From Zingiber officinale (taxonomy: Eukaryota > Streptophyta > Magnoliopsida > Zingiberales > Zingiberaceae): DNA of 64,000 bases. Of this stretch, positions 1-10,672 are shown one piece after another. Each line of letters begins with the position of its first letter. The first letter of the stretch is position 1. The stretch is from contig NC_056000.1 of assembly GCF_018446385.1 (NCBI RefSeq), positions 50,190,722-50,254,721 on the forward strand, read 5' to 3'. The position numbers and the translations under genes were made by a program. The notes beneath the pieces were generated by a model. That model saw nothing but the letters and a program-made list of their open reading frames with translations. It had not been told where the DNA came from and made no database searches.

Positions 1-807
1 CACAGCTTCGGTCTCGATAATTTCCACTTTCTGCGAAGTTTATCCCTTCGAAGGCGCCTTCAAGCTCATGGAAGGCGCCTTCCATCCAATCTCCAATGTG
101 CCTTCAAACGCTTCAAAGGCGCCTCTGTGCCACTTCCGCGCGGGCCTTCGGCCAAGCCACCCGAGGCGCCTTCGACAGCCTCGGAGGAGCCTTGGACACT
201 GTTCATCGGAGCATTTTGTGTGCTTTTCACTCCCTGCAAGATACATTAGTTCAAAATACCAACATACCCTGCAACACAAAGTTAGTACGATAAAATATGA
301 TTAATAGAACTGTTTAACAATCTTCGGACTGTCCGGTTCTGACTTTCGGATTTCCCAAAAATTCTAGGTCGAACCGACCCCTACTGTTCCCTCAACGAGG
401 AACGTGTCGTCACCTATTCCTCTCAGGAGAGTTTACCTTTTGTCAGATCAGTCGTCTGGACTTTTATTCAGTGTCAGAGACGTTAGGACTTCATATTGAA
501 CGTCTGATCTCGACCCGTCCAGTCTTCCACCCGATGTCCGCGACCCCTAAGATTTTCACCTAGTGTCCTCGACACTAAGATTTCGCCCAACGTCCTCGAC
601 CCGCCAAGGCTTTTCCCAGTACCCCGAACCATACCTAACTACAGTTAGGACCCACCTGCCTAGAATCCACTAGGACTTTTGTTTAAGATAATTTAGGACT
701 TTCCTGCAAGCTCAGTCACATTTATTAGACAATAAGACAACTTAACTTTGAACTCTTTGCCCTTATCAAAACACAAGTTTGATTGTTTGGTGCTCCCTAG
801 ACCAACA
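1..807 (-). repeat. Eroded 3'-flank/LTR fragment of a SIRE-type retrotransposon family
   Basis: This stretch is a diverged relative of the LTRs at 36882-38017 and 44952-46086. The order of landmarks is the same: AGGCGCC-rich segment, a TCCTGCAA..CAAAGTTAGT box (here near 263-288), a block ending in a GGAACG..GTC box (near 398-412), a GC-rich block of short inverted units (about 480-620), a GACAATAA box near 728, and a terminal ACCAACA at 801-807. Orientation is inferred from the intact copies, which are minus. Short ORFs here (for example 68-304) are not genes. Confidence 0.6.
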
Positions 808-869
808 GGTAGAAGTACAAGCATTAGGTGAAATATACGATAACTCTAATACAACATGGGATAAGATGG

Positions 870-2835
870 TATCAAAGTTAAATAGTAGCTAAGAGTATAC
901 TCGATGAGTCAAAGGGGCATGCACTATTAAGTAAGGAATATTGGCAGTAGAATGAGAAAGTACAAGAGAAAGTGAAAGAAAAACGAATAGCTTATAAGGA
1001 ATTATATATTTGTAAGAAAAAAGAAAACTTAAAAAAATATACAATAGCCAAGAAAGAAACTAAGAAAGTAGTGAATAAAGCAAAGAATGAAACTTTTGAA
1101 TGATTATATAAAAAATTGGATATAAAAGGAGAAAGAAACATTTATAAAATAACTAAAGTGAAAGAAAGAAAAATAAGTGATCTTATCCAAATAAAATATA
1201 TTAAAGATGAATGTAATAGAGTATTAGTAAACGATAGAGAAATAAAAGAATGATGGAAGAGGTACTTTCATCAACTTTTTAATAAAGGTTTGGGTGACCA
1301 ACTTAACTTAGGTAATTTAAGTAGGTCAAATGAGTATAGAAATTTCAATTTTTATCATAGAATTCAAACTTTAGAAGTAGAATAAATTTTAAATGGGATG
1401 GACAATGGAAAAGTTGTTAGAGCATATGATATTCTGATAAAGGTATGGAAGTGCCTAGGAAACAAGGCATTGAATGGCTTATAAAATTATTTAATATGAT
1501 ATTGAAAATAAAAAAAAATGTCTGATCAATGGAGGATAAGTACTCTAGTTCCCTTATATAAGAACAAGGAGACGTACAAAATTATACAAACTATAGGAGT
1601 ATTAAATTAATGAGTCATACCATGAAACTTTGGAAAAAAATAATAGAAAAAATTAAGGAAGGAGACCAAAGTGACCACAGATCAATTTAGGTTCATGCCT
1701 GGAAGGTCGATAATAGAAGTTATGCATCTTCTTAGACAGTTAATTGAAAAATATCAGGATAAAAACAAGATCTACACATGTTGTTCATTGACTTAGAAAA
1801 AAGCTTATGATAGAGTGCCAAGAGAAATTATATGGAGAATTATAGAAAAGAGAGGTGTTAGTGTAACATATATTGAACTAATTAAGGATATGTACGAGGA
1901 TGTAACAACCAGAGTAAAGACTTCAGGTGGAGTAATTGAAGCATTTCCAATAAAGATAGGGTTATATCGAGGATTAGCTCTAAGTCCCTATCTTTTTACA
2001 CTAATTATGGATGAATGGTACATGTTGTTTGCAGATGATATTATTTTGGTAGATGAAACACATGACAGAGTAAATGCTAAACTAGAATCTTAGCGGGAAA
2101 CACTAGAAGGAAAAGGTTTTAGGCTTAGTAGATTAAAAGCAGAATATATGGAATTTAAGTTTAGCAATATTAGAAGTAATGAGACAATTGTTAAGACAAG
2201 AGAGGACGAATTGCCCGAAACTGAGAACTTTAAATATTTAAAATCATTTTTGTAAAATGATAGAGGGATTGAGAGAGATGTCTTACATAGAATAAAAGCA
2301 AGATGGTTGAAATGAAGGGGAGCGTCGAGTGTTTTATGTAACCGTAAAGTACCTCTAAAACTTAAAGGAAAGTTTTATAAAACCGTAGTTAGACCTACTA
2401 TATTATATGGAGTTGAATGTTGAGCTATGACTCGAGCACATGAGCAGAAGATGAGAGTTGCAGAGATGAGGATGTTAAGGTGAATGTGTGGGCATACGAG
2501 GATAAGCAAAATAAGAAATGAGAGCAATAGAGAGAAAGTTGGAATTGCATCTATTGAAGGAAAACTCCGGGAGACACGTTTGAGATTGTACCGGCATGTA
2601 CTTAGACGACCAATAAATACTCCAGTTAGGCGATGTGAAACTATGACAAACACGCATATCAAACGAGGAAGAGGAAGACCAAAAAAGACTTGGTTAGCAA
2701 CAATAAAAAAAGATAAAATTTATTTAAGTATAGATGATGATATAGTAGGAGATAGAGCTCAATGACGTAAAATGATTCATATAACCGACCCCACCTAATG
2801 GGATAAGCCTTGGTTGTTGGTGGTGGTGTTGCTAG
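870..2835 (+). mobile_element. Degenerate LINE (non-LTR retrotransposon), ORF2 remnant
   Basis: Conceptual translation in shifting frames gives plant LINE reverse transcriptase blocks in the right order. These are an EKAYDRVPRE-type block (about 1795-1830), a block resembling GLYRGLALSPYLFTLIMDE (about 1965-2012), the catalytic block FADDIILV (2029-2052), then the thumb and C-terminal region with ILYGVEC (about 2401-2421) and a terminal RGRGRPKKTW segment (about 2665-2694). Many stops and frameshifts separate them. The sequence between LIMDE and MLFADD is shorter than usual, which suggests an internal deletion. No target-site duplication or poly(A) tail was identified, so the ends are approximate. 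Confidence 0.85.
1815..2093 (+). pseudogene. LINE reverse transcriptase fragment with FADD catalytic motif
   Basis: This is the longest surviving open stretch of the LINE, 92 residues. It carries the RT palm region: PREIIWRIIEKRGVS, then the GL.RGLALSPYLF block, then FADDIILVDET. The catalytic Asp pair at about residues 77-78 is retained. In related plant LINEs about ten residues lie between LIMDE and the FADD strand. Here the join is direct, so the fold is probably broken. It is a relic with no plausible start codon of its own. Confidence 0.75.
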
Positions 2836-3868
2836 AACATGAAACTATGTTTTTACTAGACCGCATGCGCCACTTCTGGAAAATGTTTACTAGGCCCTTG
2901 CAAACAATAAGTCTGGGCAGATAATTAGAAGAGTAAATAACGTAGTTGTCCATATATTTTAGTAACAAAAATTAGGACGTTTCTTACTAATTTCATTGAT
3001 CCACAACATATCAACCAAATAGTCCTTAGTACAAGCTAACTATATGGTTAAACAAACTCAAGAAAATTTAAAATTGATTAGTTAAGTTGACTACATAACC
3101 AAACCATATGTTCCCTGATTCACTTATCCAAACTATTTGACCACTTGGTGACTATGTTACTACAAAATGTTACATGCACATATACAGAGTCAATTAATGT
3201 TTCAGTGCATCATTACTTCAAGGATAATTGGATTGATGACTAGCAAAAAAAAATGATACTCAACAGAATTTGACTACAACATCTAATCTACATTTCATTA
3301 TAGATTAAACAGTTATTAGTTTGAATTTCTTACAGCTACCCTTTTTAAGAGCATAAAAACACATGAGAAATTACTAAACCACAAATTGTTTTAGCATTTA
3401 CAAGGTAATACCACAACATGGCCGGAGAAAGATAAAATGAAGAGAGCACATATGAGAGGAAAGAACAAAACAAGAAAAAAAAGAGAGTACAGGCTATGGA
3501 GAAGCAAAGTTGCACTAAAAACATAGAGATAGGGAGTAACACGATACTTTAAAAACCTCCACAGACCAATGCTTTAGAAAATTAGTTCATATTACAAAAT
3601 TGATTCTTCACAAGCAGTATCAATTGTCCAAAATATTCAGAAAGAAAAATTCAATTCTTTGAAATATCACCTACAGTAAGGAAAATTAGGACATTGACAG
3701 ATACTACACAATTAGCAAGCTAATGGAATATGAAATTGTAAAAGTTTCTCCATCCAAAATGGGTGAACCAAAGAATAGAAACTTGACTTCACAGAAATGA
3801 ATACTTAAACTTATAAGTCCAAAACCTTGTGCACAAATATGTTAGTTAAAGGAAGTTTATCAACATAC
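2836..3868. other. AT-rich non-coding stretch between LINE and UAH exon 3
   Basis: No coding signal was found on either strand. In particular, the next conserved ureidoglycolate amidohydrolase exon (the metal-ligand region expected downstream of exon 3 on the minus strand) is not recognisable here. It is best read as intron or degraded 3' sequence of that locus. Confidence 0.5.
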
Positions 3869-6491
3869 CATCTGCCAAATATGTTTCCCACATGATCTTC
3901 ACGAACAGATAGGCCAGCTTCTTTCATCAGGCTTTTTATGTAGCTGAACCACAAAATCAAGAGTGATTTGCAAAGACAATCAACATTAAAAGAAGAAACA
4001 TTCATTTGAAGACGATCAATATTTAAAGAAGAAGCATTCTTACAAGCATGGGAGCAATAGGCTATCGTAGGAGCAATTGTTATGTGAAAACCAAGATAAG
4101 GATTTCCAGAAGATAAAAGAGGAAAGGAATTTGATTTTTCCAATACATCAAACAACATCCATCGCTCATGGCTCTCAATTTTTAAATATATTGCAAGATT
4201 TTTTTTTAAGGAACTAAAAGCAATGTTATGGATCTAAGATCCAATATGTTGGTCAAAGTTCAAAAATGTTTGCAAAAAGATGTTTAAGAAGGTATAGCAA
4301 GTAGGAAAGACATCACCTGCAAAAGAGGTGTAACTTATGCAAATCCTCCTCCGGCTTATTGGCGTAGCACCAAAAATTAACATATGGAAAATATAGAGGC
4401 AACAAGTTAACTTTTAAATGTTCTTGTCCTGAAGCTGTCTTACATGGCATTTTCTTAATTAAAATTCTCATTTCCAATGAGCTCTCACACAATATAATTG
4501 GAATTCCATAACTTCATTGGTGTTGAATGCTTGAGAGTAAAGACTGTGGATGTGGGACTGGGATCTTTAAGTAATGTACATGTGGACATTAAAAATAAGA
4601 AGACACAAAAGTATGCCTTAGCCAATGAAACCTGTAAGAATAAGAAAGGATGTCAAATCATAAATGCACCCCCGAGAGCATACAAAGAACCAGATGACCC
4701 AAAGGACATAGTCAAGTTCATTTTCTTATAGAACATTATCCTACAGCTTCAGAGAAACATCCTACCAAAAATATTAGGATATCTTATGAGGGTCTGTCAC
4801 AAGGCAAACAGTTCAGTCGTCTTTCTGGTATGGTGTAACTTACATGGTTGTTCTTTCTCCTTTCTCCTTTCTCCTTTCTTCCTTGAAAGACACAACTCTA
4901 TACTAACCACCATTAATTAAGGTACATAAGTTTGCTTCAGATCAATAATATATCTCAAATAATTAAGTCAACAACTCTATTAGGTCAGATAGAAGTGCTA
5001 GAGAGAGGAGCAAGAATCTAACTTTCTTCCAAAAACTATGTTACATCATTTCCGACATGAATTTACTTGCAAAACTCTGGCATGATCTTCACAAAAGCCC
5101 ATAAAGCACAATCAACTTACTGTAGTGTAACTATATAGTATTTTTGTCTGATGTGTTTTTGAAGCAGTTGTTTTTTTAAGCAGTATATAAACAGTATCAC
5201 ACAAGGACCTCATATACCATCAATGAGTTCACTTTACAATTTACAAGGCTACCAATTTCAAAACACATGCAATTGCTAGTTCCAGAAATACCTTCTGGCC
5301 AGAACATCCTTCTCACTGTACAGAATGCGAGTCACCGATGGTGCAGGAGTATCTGAAAAGGCTGCCAGCTCATCTATCTGCAGTATTGCAGAATGCCAAG
5401 AAAATGAGTATCATGCTCCAACATTCCCAGGTGTTTCAATTTGAAATTTGGCTGAAATGGGAAGCACTGATCTAACAACATATGAAGGGAAGAAAGAAAG
5501 AGATTATTTTTCAATGTGAGGCAGAGTAATCTGTTTATAATTTATAAATTTTTTAAAGTTTTGCTTAACTTTTTATGTTGCTTAAGTGTGGGCCATAATG
5601 CTAAAAGATGTTTATTCCTTCGTCTTCATCACGATCACAGGAGAAAGAACTTCCTCAGTGGTATCACAGAGGTACAGCTATCCCACACAACGGGAAAGAT
5701 CTACCTTGGGAGAATACCTGTTCTATTCCAACTCTTTCCCTCTTCCTTTTTTGTTTTTTTTTACATTAAATGGTTGGCATATTTGATTGAATCCAGTTAA
5801 TCTGTACTCTTCTTTAAGTAAATCTCACTTGTTCAAAAGGATACTACATGGAAGAACAGAAAAGAAGATACAAGGGAAAGCATAACTCCAGCGAAAACAA
5901 GCAAAATGAAAACGCCGGTGAGACAGAAGGAAGATAAATGAAACACTATACATATGTCAAACAAGGAAGGAAAAGGGAAACTTTTTCCAATTTATATTTT
6001 GCCTGTCAAGGGCCATCCTACTAGCCATAAAAACTCGCCTAGTAAGAGCACAAAGGTAATTCTTGGTATCTGATCATCCAATGATGGGTGACTTTCTCGC
6101 CGTTCAGAAGATACTATTACCCTAAAGTAAATAGTTAGTTCGCCACTTGAAACAAATTTACCAGCAAAAAGGTTGTCCCTACCAATGGCCACGATCTGCT
6201 ATCTAAAGTGAGCTCACCTGCCTAGTTTCCTGAACTCTATGATATCGACTTGCACAGTGAGTTTACCTGCCTCAGCAATCCCGCCTCGTCGACAGAGAGG
6301 GAGGATGGTGAAAGGGAAAGCACGGAAGGGTGAGCGGCAGTCGGGTACCCGGAGAAGTCCTCCATGGTCCGCCTCGTCGATTCTTCATCATGGGTCGCTT
6401 TGGAGATCAAAGAGAGGGATGGGAAGAGGAAGACGAAGAGGAAGAGGAGAGGGTTCCTTGCAAACATTGTCGGAGAGGAAATGGGGCTCAT
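3869..6491 (-). CDS. UAH: Ureidoglycolate amidohydrolase (UAH), 5' three exons only
   Basis: Seen: three minus-strand exons with GT/AG borders and compatible phases, at 6267-6491 (75 codons), 5293-5378 and 3869-3943. Exon 1 starts at ATG 6491 (alternative ATG 6467) and has a strongly hydrophobic stretch (LLFLFVFLFPSLSLI), as expected for an ER signal peptide. Exon 2 reads IDELAAFSDTPAPSVTRILY. Exon 3 contains MKEAGLSVREDHVGNIFGRW. These are hallmark N-terminal segments of plant UAH, which releases ammonia from ureidoglycolate in the last step of ureide catabolism in the ER. Exon 3 ends in mid-codon (TG|G), so the gene must continue, but the catalytic M20-peptidase-like remainder was not found between 3868 and 1. 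Either a long intron filled with LINE/LTR debris runs off the window, or the gene is truncated. Allantoate amidohydrolase is the nearest alternative family. Confidence 0.8.
3944..5292 (-). other. UAH intron 2
   Basis: Non-coding, AT-rich, bounded by a GT donor just after 5293 and an AG acceptor before 3943 on the minus strand. An open frame at 4498-4731 on the plus strand has no family resemblance and is treated as chance. Confidence 0.6.
5379..6266 (-). other. UAH intron 1
   Basis: Non-coding. The donor is the GTAAAC after 6267 and the acceptor is the CTGCAG before 5378 (minus strand). The joined frame is phase 0. No other feature was seen. Confidence 0.6.
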
Positions 6492-6599
6492 GAGCCGTGA
6501 TCGCGGAGAGAGGACAAGACGGACAGGGTACTCAGGGCAGTGCGCATTGGTTCGGACGACGTGTCACACAACAAAAAAGGTTAGAGATTATATTACATT

Positions 6600-7179
6600 T
6601 TTTCCGGAATATTATTAATCCAAACAATCTTATAATATTTTCATTACAAATTAACAAAAGAGAATATTGAAAATATAAAGAACGTCCCTTAAAAAAATGG
6701 AAAAGGACATTTCATTTTTTTAAAAATATATGTTGTTGTAAATAGCAGTTAACATAATCTTATTATATTAATTATAATTGTTATAATAATTAATATAATA
6801 TTATTATAGTACTTAAGCTTATTGCTAGTAACAATTAGCTTATGTAATTATTTTTAAGTAATTTTAATTAATTTAAAATAATTTAAACTAAATTGATAAA
6901 AAATATTTTGATATAATAATATTGATTTAGGATTTACATTTTTAATTTAAACTTTTACCGTGACTATTTAGTAACTTCCATAATAATTTTAAAAAAATTT
7001 TAATAAAATTTAATAATTTTAATAAAATTTAATAAAGAGTATTTTAATATAATAATATTTTATATAATAACAATAATAATAATTAAAATAAAATAATTAA
7101 TTTTTTATTCTTAGTTAATTATAATTGATCTCGTCCGAAAACTGAGTCGAATAGGGGACCGATAATAAAGGCAAGAGAC
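6600..7179. other. AT-rich intergenic sequence
   Basis: Very AT-rich, with runs such as TAATAATTTTAATAAAATTTAATAA around 6990-7040. No coding potential or clear repeat boundaries were seen. It lies upstream of the UAH start, between that gene and the MITE. Confidence 0.5.
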
Positions 7180-7394
7180 TTAGGTGGTGTTTGGTAGGGT
7201 GTAATGTGTCTTGTAATGTAATCCTGATTACATTACAAGGCTAATTATTTTATTTGGTTTACTTTTAAACTTGTAATATAATGTAATCTTGATTACAAAA
7301 GGTAGTAAAGTTTTGTAATCTGGATTATAAACAAATACTATGTAATCCGATTACATTACGAGGTCATCGTTTAATCAAAATTTGAATACCGAAT

Positions 7395-7570
7395 ATACCC
7401 CTAGTTCGCAGCCGCCAACTACCGCCGACGGCCCGTCGCCCTCTGACCGTTGGCGTCCCCGCAACAGCTGTCGACCGCCTCATCGCCCGCTGGCAACAGC
7501 CGACGGTTGTCGGCGATGGCGCCCCCAAGCTTCGGCAGAAGTGCAACGATCGTCGGTAGAAGTCCCAGGA
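7395..7570. other. GC-rich core of the MITE, possible captured sequence
   Basis: A CCGCC-rich block inside an otherwise AT-rich MITE. Open frames exist on both strands (7382-7666 plus, 7364-7672 minus) but show no recognisable domain. It could be a captured exon fragment or simply the family's internal sequence. Confidence 0.35.
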
Positions 7571-7754
7571 TATTTTTATCATTTTATAATAATACGAATT
7601 ACATTCCTTAAAAAAATAATGGACACCAAACAAAAGAATATAATTACCCTTGTAATCAAAGATTAGATACATTACATTACCAAACGTAGTAATGTAATCA
7701 AAATTACATTACAAATTTGATTATATTACAAGCTCGATTACATTACACCAACCA

Positions 7755-8110
7755 TGTTGGAAATGGGGAGAGTGGGGATGTGGGAACATGGCCACGTTCC
7801 CCACTACTTTCGATGGAAAAGACCATCATGCCCCTAGGTCATTTCCCCTATAAATAGTACGTCCAAGCATCATTCAAAGGGGGTGTGCAAAAGCGTGCAA
7901 GTGTGTGCTGTGAGCAAAACGTAGAGAGAAGAGAGAAGAATATCCAAGGCAGTGGGATTTGGTTTGTGGAATTGCGGAGGGTTTTCCGATCCTGTGATCG
8001 CTCTTCCGACAGCGAGTTTCGTCATTGCCGATTGCGGATCTGCGGGAGATCGCTGTAAGTTTTTACCGCTTTAATTTTATTCTCTTTTCATGCATTTAGA
8101 ATTATATACA
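7755..8110 (+). repeat. Copia 5' LTR
   Basis: 356 bp, TG..CA termini, with a TATAAATAG box at 7849-7857 that would drive the element's transcript. Paired with 19183-19538. Confidence 0.95.
7849..7857 (+). promoter_or_regulatory. TATA box of Copia LTR
   Basis: TATAAATAG in the 5' LTR. It is conserved at 19277-19285 in the 3' LTR, where it could in principle drive read-out transcription into 19539 and beyond. Confidence 0.6.
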
Positions 8111-8111
8111 A

Positions 8112-8124
8112 TGGTATCAGAGCC
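8112..8124 (+). other. Primer-binding site, initiator tRNA-Met
   Basis: TGGTATCAGAGCC lies two bases after the 5' LTR, complementary to the 3' end of plant initiator tRNA-Met, as is standard for Copia elements. Confidence 0.85.
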
Positions 8125-9462
8125 AAGTTAGTTCTAAATGCATGATTAATCCTAAAACCTTACCTTTTCGTTGAATCAAAATTATGGCTTGGTTCTGTTC
8201 GTTTTTGTTGGGCGAAATCATGACTGAGTTGTGATCAGCGATTATCATCGCTGCCCCGAACGGAGTTTGTCTCCGTCTAGTTTTGCCGTAGGCGAGTGAA
8301 ATCGTGACGTCGTATGCCTCGAGGAACATCCACGGAGTTTATCTCCGATGATGGATGGCGGCAACGACCCAAGTCCGGCGACAACATCAAGGTTGGCCGG
8401 TGGAGTACTCATGGACACCTATGCAACCCGTGTTCGTTGCGGGCAAGGTGGCGTGCACGACGTGCGCAGCGTGCATGCAGAAGATTGAGGTGGCCTCTTG
8501 CAGTTTCTGCCCAGCATTTGTCACTCTGAGGCTGGCTGTTGCGGGTGAGACGACGTGCGGCATGGTCGGCGTGCGGTCTGTCGCGTGCAGAGTGCAACGT
8601 GCAACGTGGAATCGTGCAACAAAGAAAAACGGAAAAGATAAATATCAAGTTTCTGTTTTGACTTTTTCAAATTAAAAACGAACTGTGATATGTTCACAGA
8701 ATGAGGTGGAAGGAAATAGGATTAAGTTTTTTTTATTAAAAAAAAAACAAAAGATTGCATGAAATAATTTAAAATTTCTCGTTATTCATGCATGGTTTAA
8801 ATGCGTACATGCATGTTTAGTTATTTTTATTTAATGCAATTAATTTTATTTGCATGTGTTAATTAATTGAAAATTACTTTCAATTAATTCACCATTTATA
8901 ATAAATGATCTAGAGTAATTTTGGTCCATTTAGATCTGGTTCAGATTTAAATCATTAGTTGGTTTATCCGAACCAATTTGATCTAAACTCGAAATCATTT
9001 TGGGTTGATTAATTGGACTTGGACCAAATATGATCAAATGACCAGATTTGTTCTAATGGGTCAAATTTGATCAAAATTATTAGATTTGTTCTAATCAGTC
9101 AGACTTAAACCAATGGGCATTGGTTTGATCAAACGGACCTGAGTTTGATTAATAAGTCTGAAATTGGTAAAAATGGACTTAGATTAAAAGTAACAGAACA
9201 TAGGTATAAAAATCCCTGTCTAATTAGATTAGTTCTAATTAAGGAAAATGGACCGAGCTTAGGATCTAGATGCCTAATCAACCGATCCAATGGGTCTGAC
9301 CAATTAGAATAGTTCTAATTGTTGACTTGAACTCCTGAAAATCGAGAAGATTTGTTTTTCTTGATTAATTATGTTGGTATTATGCCTGTATAAATTGAAA
9401 TAAGCTGGTTTTGTACTGGCTAGTCGGTTTTGTACTGACTTATTTTATTTTCAATTTTTCAG
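8125..9462 (+). other. Copia leader region
   Basis: Untranslated leader between the primer-binding site and the first open frame. Short ORFs at 8314-8675 are in a GC-rich patch with no recognisable domain. The rest is AT-rich with repeated GATTTG/GGTCAAAT-type words (about 8930-9330). No gene is supported. Confidence 0.5.
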
Positions 9463-9967
9463 ATGACACGGACTATTACCACATTGACTCGTCGTGAAGT
9501 GCGACGAAAACAGCTCAAGGAGGAGATTCAGAAGATAGAGTATAACTCTACTTATGGAGTCGACGGACACATTGGACGGCTTGATGATCTGTTTTGGAAA
9601 CTTGAGCGAGAAGAGTTTCCAGTCCTGGACAATTATAGGATTTGGGCTTTGATGCGTTCATTGCCAGAAAATTCAAGGATGATAGCAGACTATATTTGGG
9701 GGTGTCATCAATGACACGTCACATATTCTGTATTATGTGAGGAACTGCTTCATCATATGACTGAAGAGGATCATGAAGAGTTCGAAGAGGACCCGGAAAT
9801 GATCAAGGAGGAACCAAAAAGAGAATCCAATTATGGATCCAATAGAGAACCTTGAAGTTGTCCTGCCTGTGTTTACCCCAAATGAGTCCAGGCTGAGAGG
9901 GATTATTTTGGCCACTGCACTAGTGTCTGTCCTAGTAGGAGTGGTAGTTGTCTATCTAGTTTACTAA
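9463..9967 (+). pseudogene. Extra leader ORF of the Copia element, gag-like with C-terminal membrane segment, degenerate
   Basis: An open frame from ATG 9463 runs 83 codons to TGA at 9712-9714, and homologous-looking coding sequence continues after it in shifting frames. The last part (ATG 9833 to TAA 9965-9967, frame +2) encodes 44 residues ending in a hydrophobic stretch (IILATALVSVLVGVVVVYLV), then YLVY and stop, a convincing single transmembrane helix. The first part has a helical, charged character, and its HIGRLDDLFWKL.. and ALMRSLPENSRM segments recall the gag UBN2 fold. It is separate from the main gag, which starts at 10408. The function is unknown. Stops and frameshifts indicate it is no longer expressed intact. 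Confidence 0.5.
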
Positions 9968-10407
9968 AGTTCTATTATTTTTATTGTCATTTTATATGAA
10001 CATATGTTAGTCCATTTCATTCATGTCAGTTAGTTATATGTTAATAATTTGCAGCATAATTTTATGTTAATGATGTGTTCATTTATCTGTGATGTTTGCT
10101 TGACATGATGCATGATTAGTTCATGAAGTATTAAATGATTAGTTCATTTAATTAAAAAAACATGATATATTAAATGATTAGTTCATTTAATTAAAAAATT
10201 CATGATATTATAAATGATTAGTTCATTTGTTTGGATGTGTGTAATAAAATTGATTAATATTGATTTGATTGGTCATACGAATGATGAGTGAAAACATGGT
10301 TATCACTTGATTTTGTAAATCAACTCAAAGTAATATTGAGTCAATGATAAATTGCATACATATGATATACACTGAATACTAAATAATGTGTTTATTTATG
10401 ATAGATT
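9968..10407 (+). other. Copia inter-ORF spacer
   Basis: AT-rich, with three near-copies of an AAATGATTAGTTCATTTAATTAAA word at about 10132-10230. No coding content was seen. Confidence 0.5.
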
Positions 10408-10672
10408 ATGACAACCAAAAACATAATAGCTGAACTCAGCAAAGGTGAAAAACTTAATGGGGATAACTATAAGATCTGATACCTCAGGATACAATATGCT
10501 CTTGAGGAACAAGAAGTTCTAGAGGCTGTAAATTAGGTTATGGAAGTACCTGTAGATGGCCTCACTGCACAACACAGACGAGATCTTGATGTCTATAAGG
10601 CATGGAAGAAAAAGGATTTCACTCAAAGGGTATATTGATTAGTTCAATGATAGACGACCTAGCTTTTGAGTA
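10408..10672 (+). pseudogene. Copia gag, 5' part (interrupted)
   Basis: ATG 10408 opens a frame beginning MTTKNIIAELSKGEKLNGDNY, the typical N-terminus of plant Copia gag. In-frame TGA after residue 23 and TAG about twenty codons later break it, and a frameshift lies near 10630. The reading is cut by the solo LTR after the TGAGT target site (10673-10677) and resumes at 14191. Confidence 0.8.

Noticed and set aside
4498-4731. 77-codon plus-strand ORF
   Set aside because: Lies within the UAH intron, no domain, no neighbouring exons or promoter; chance frame in AT-rich DNA.
7364-7672. Two overlapping ORFs on opposite strands
   Set aside because: They cover the GC-rich core of a MITE. Pro/Arg/Ser composition arises from base composition; no start context or domain.
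8314-8675. Overlapping ORFs in the Copia leader
   Set aside because: No family resemblance; the Copia gag and extra ORF lie further downstream.
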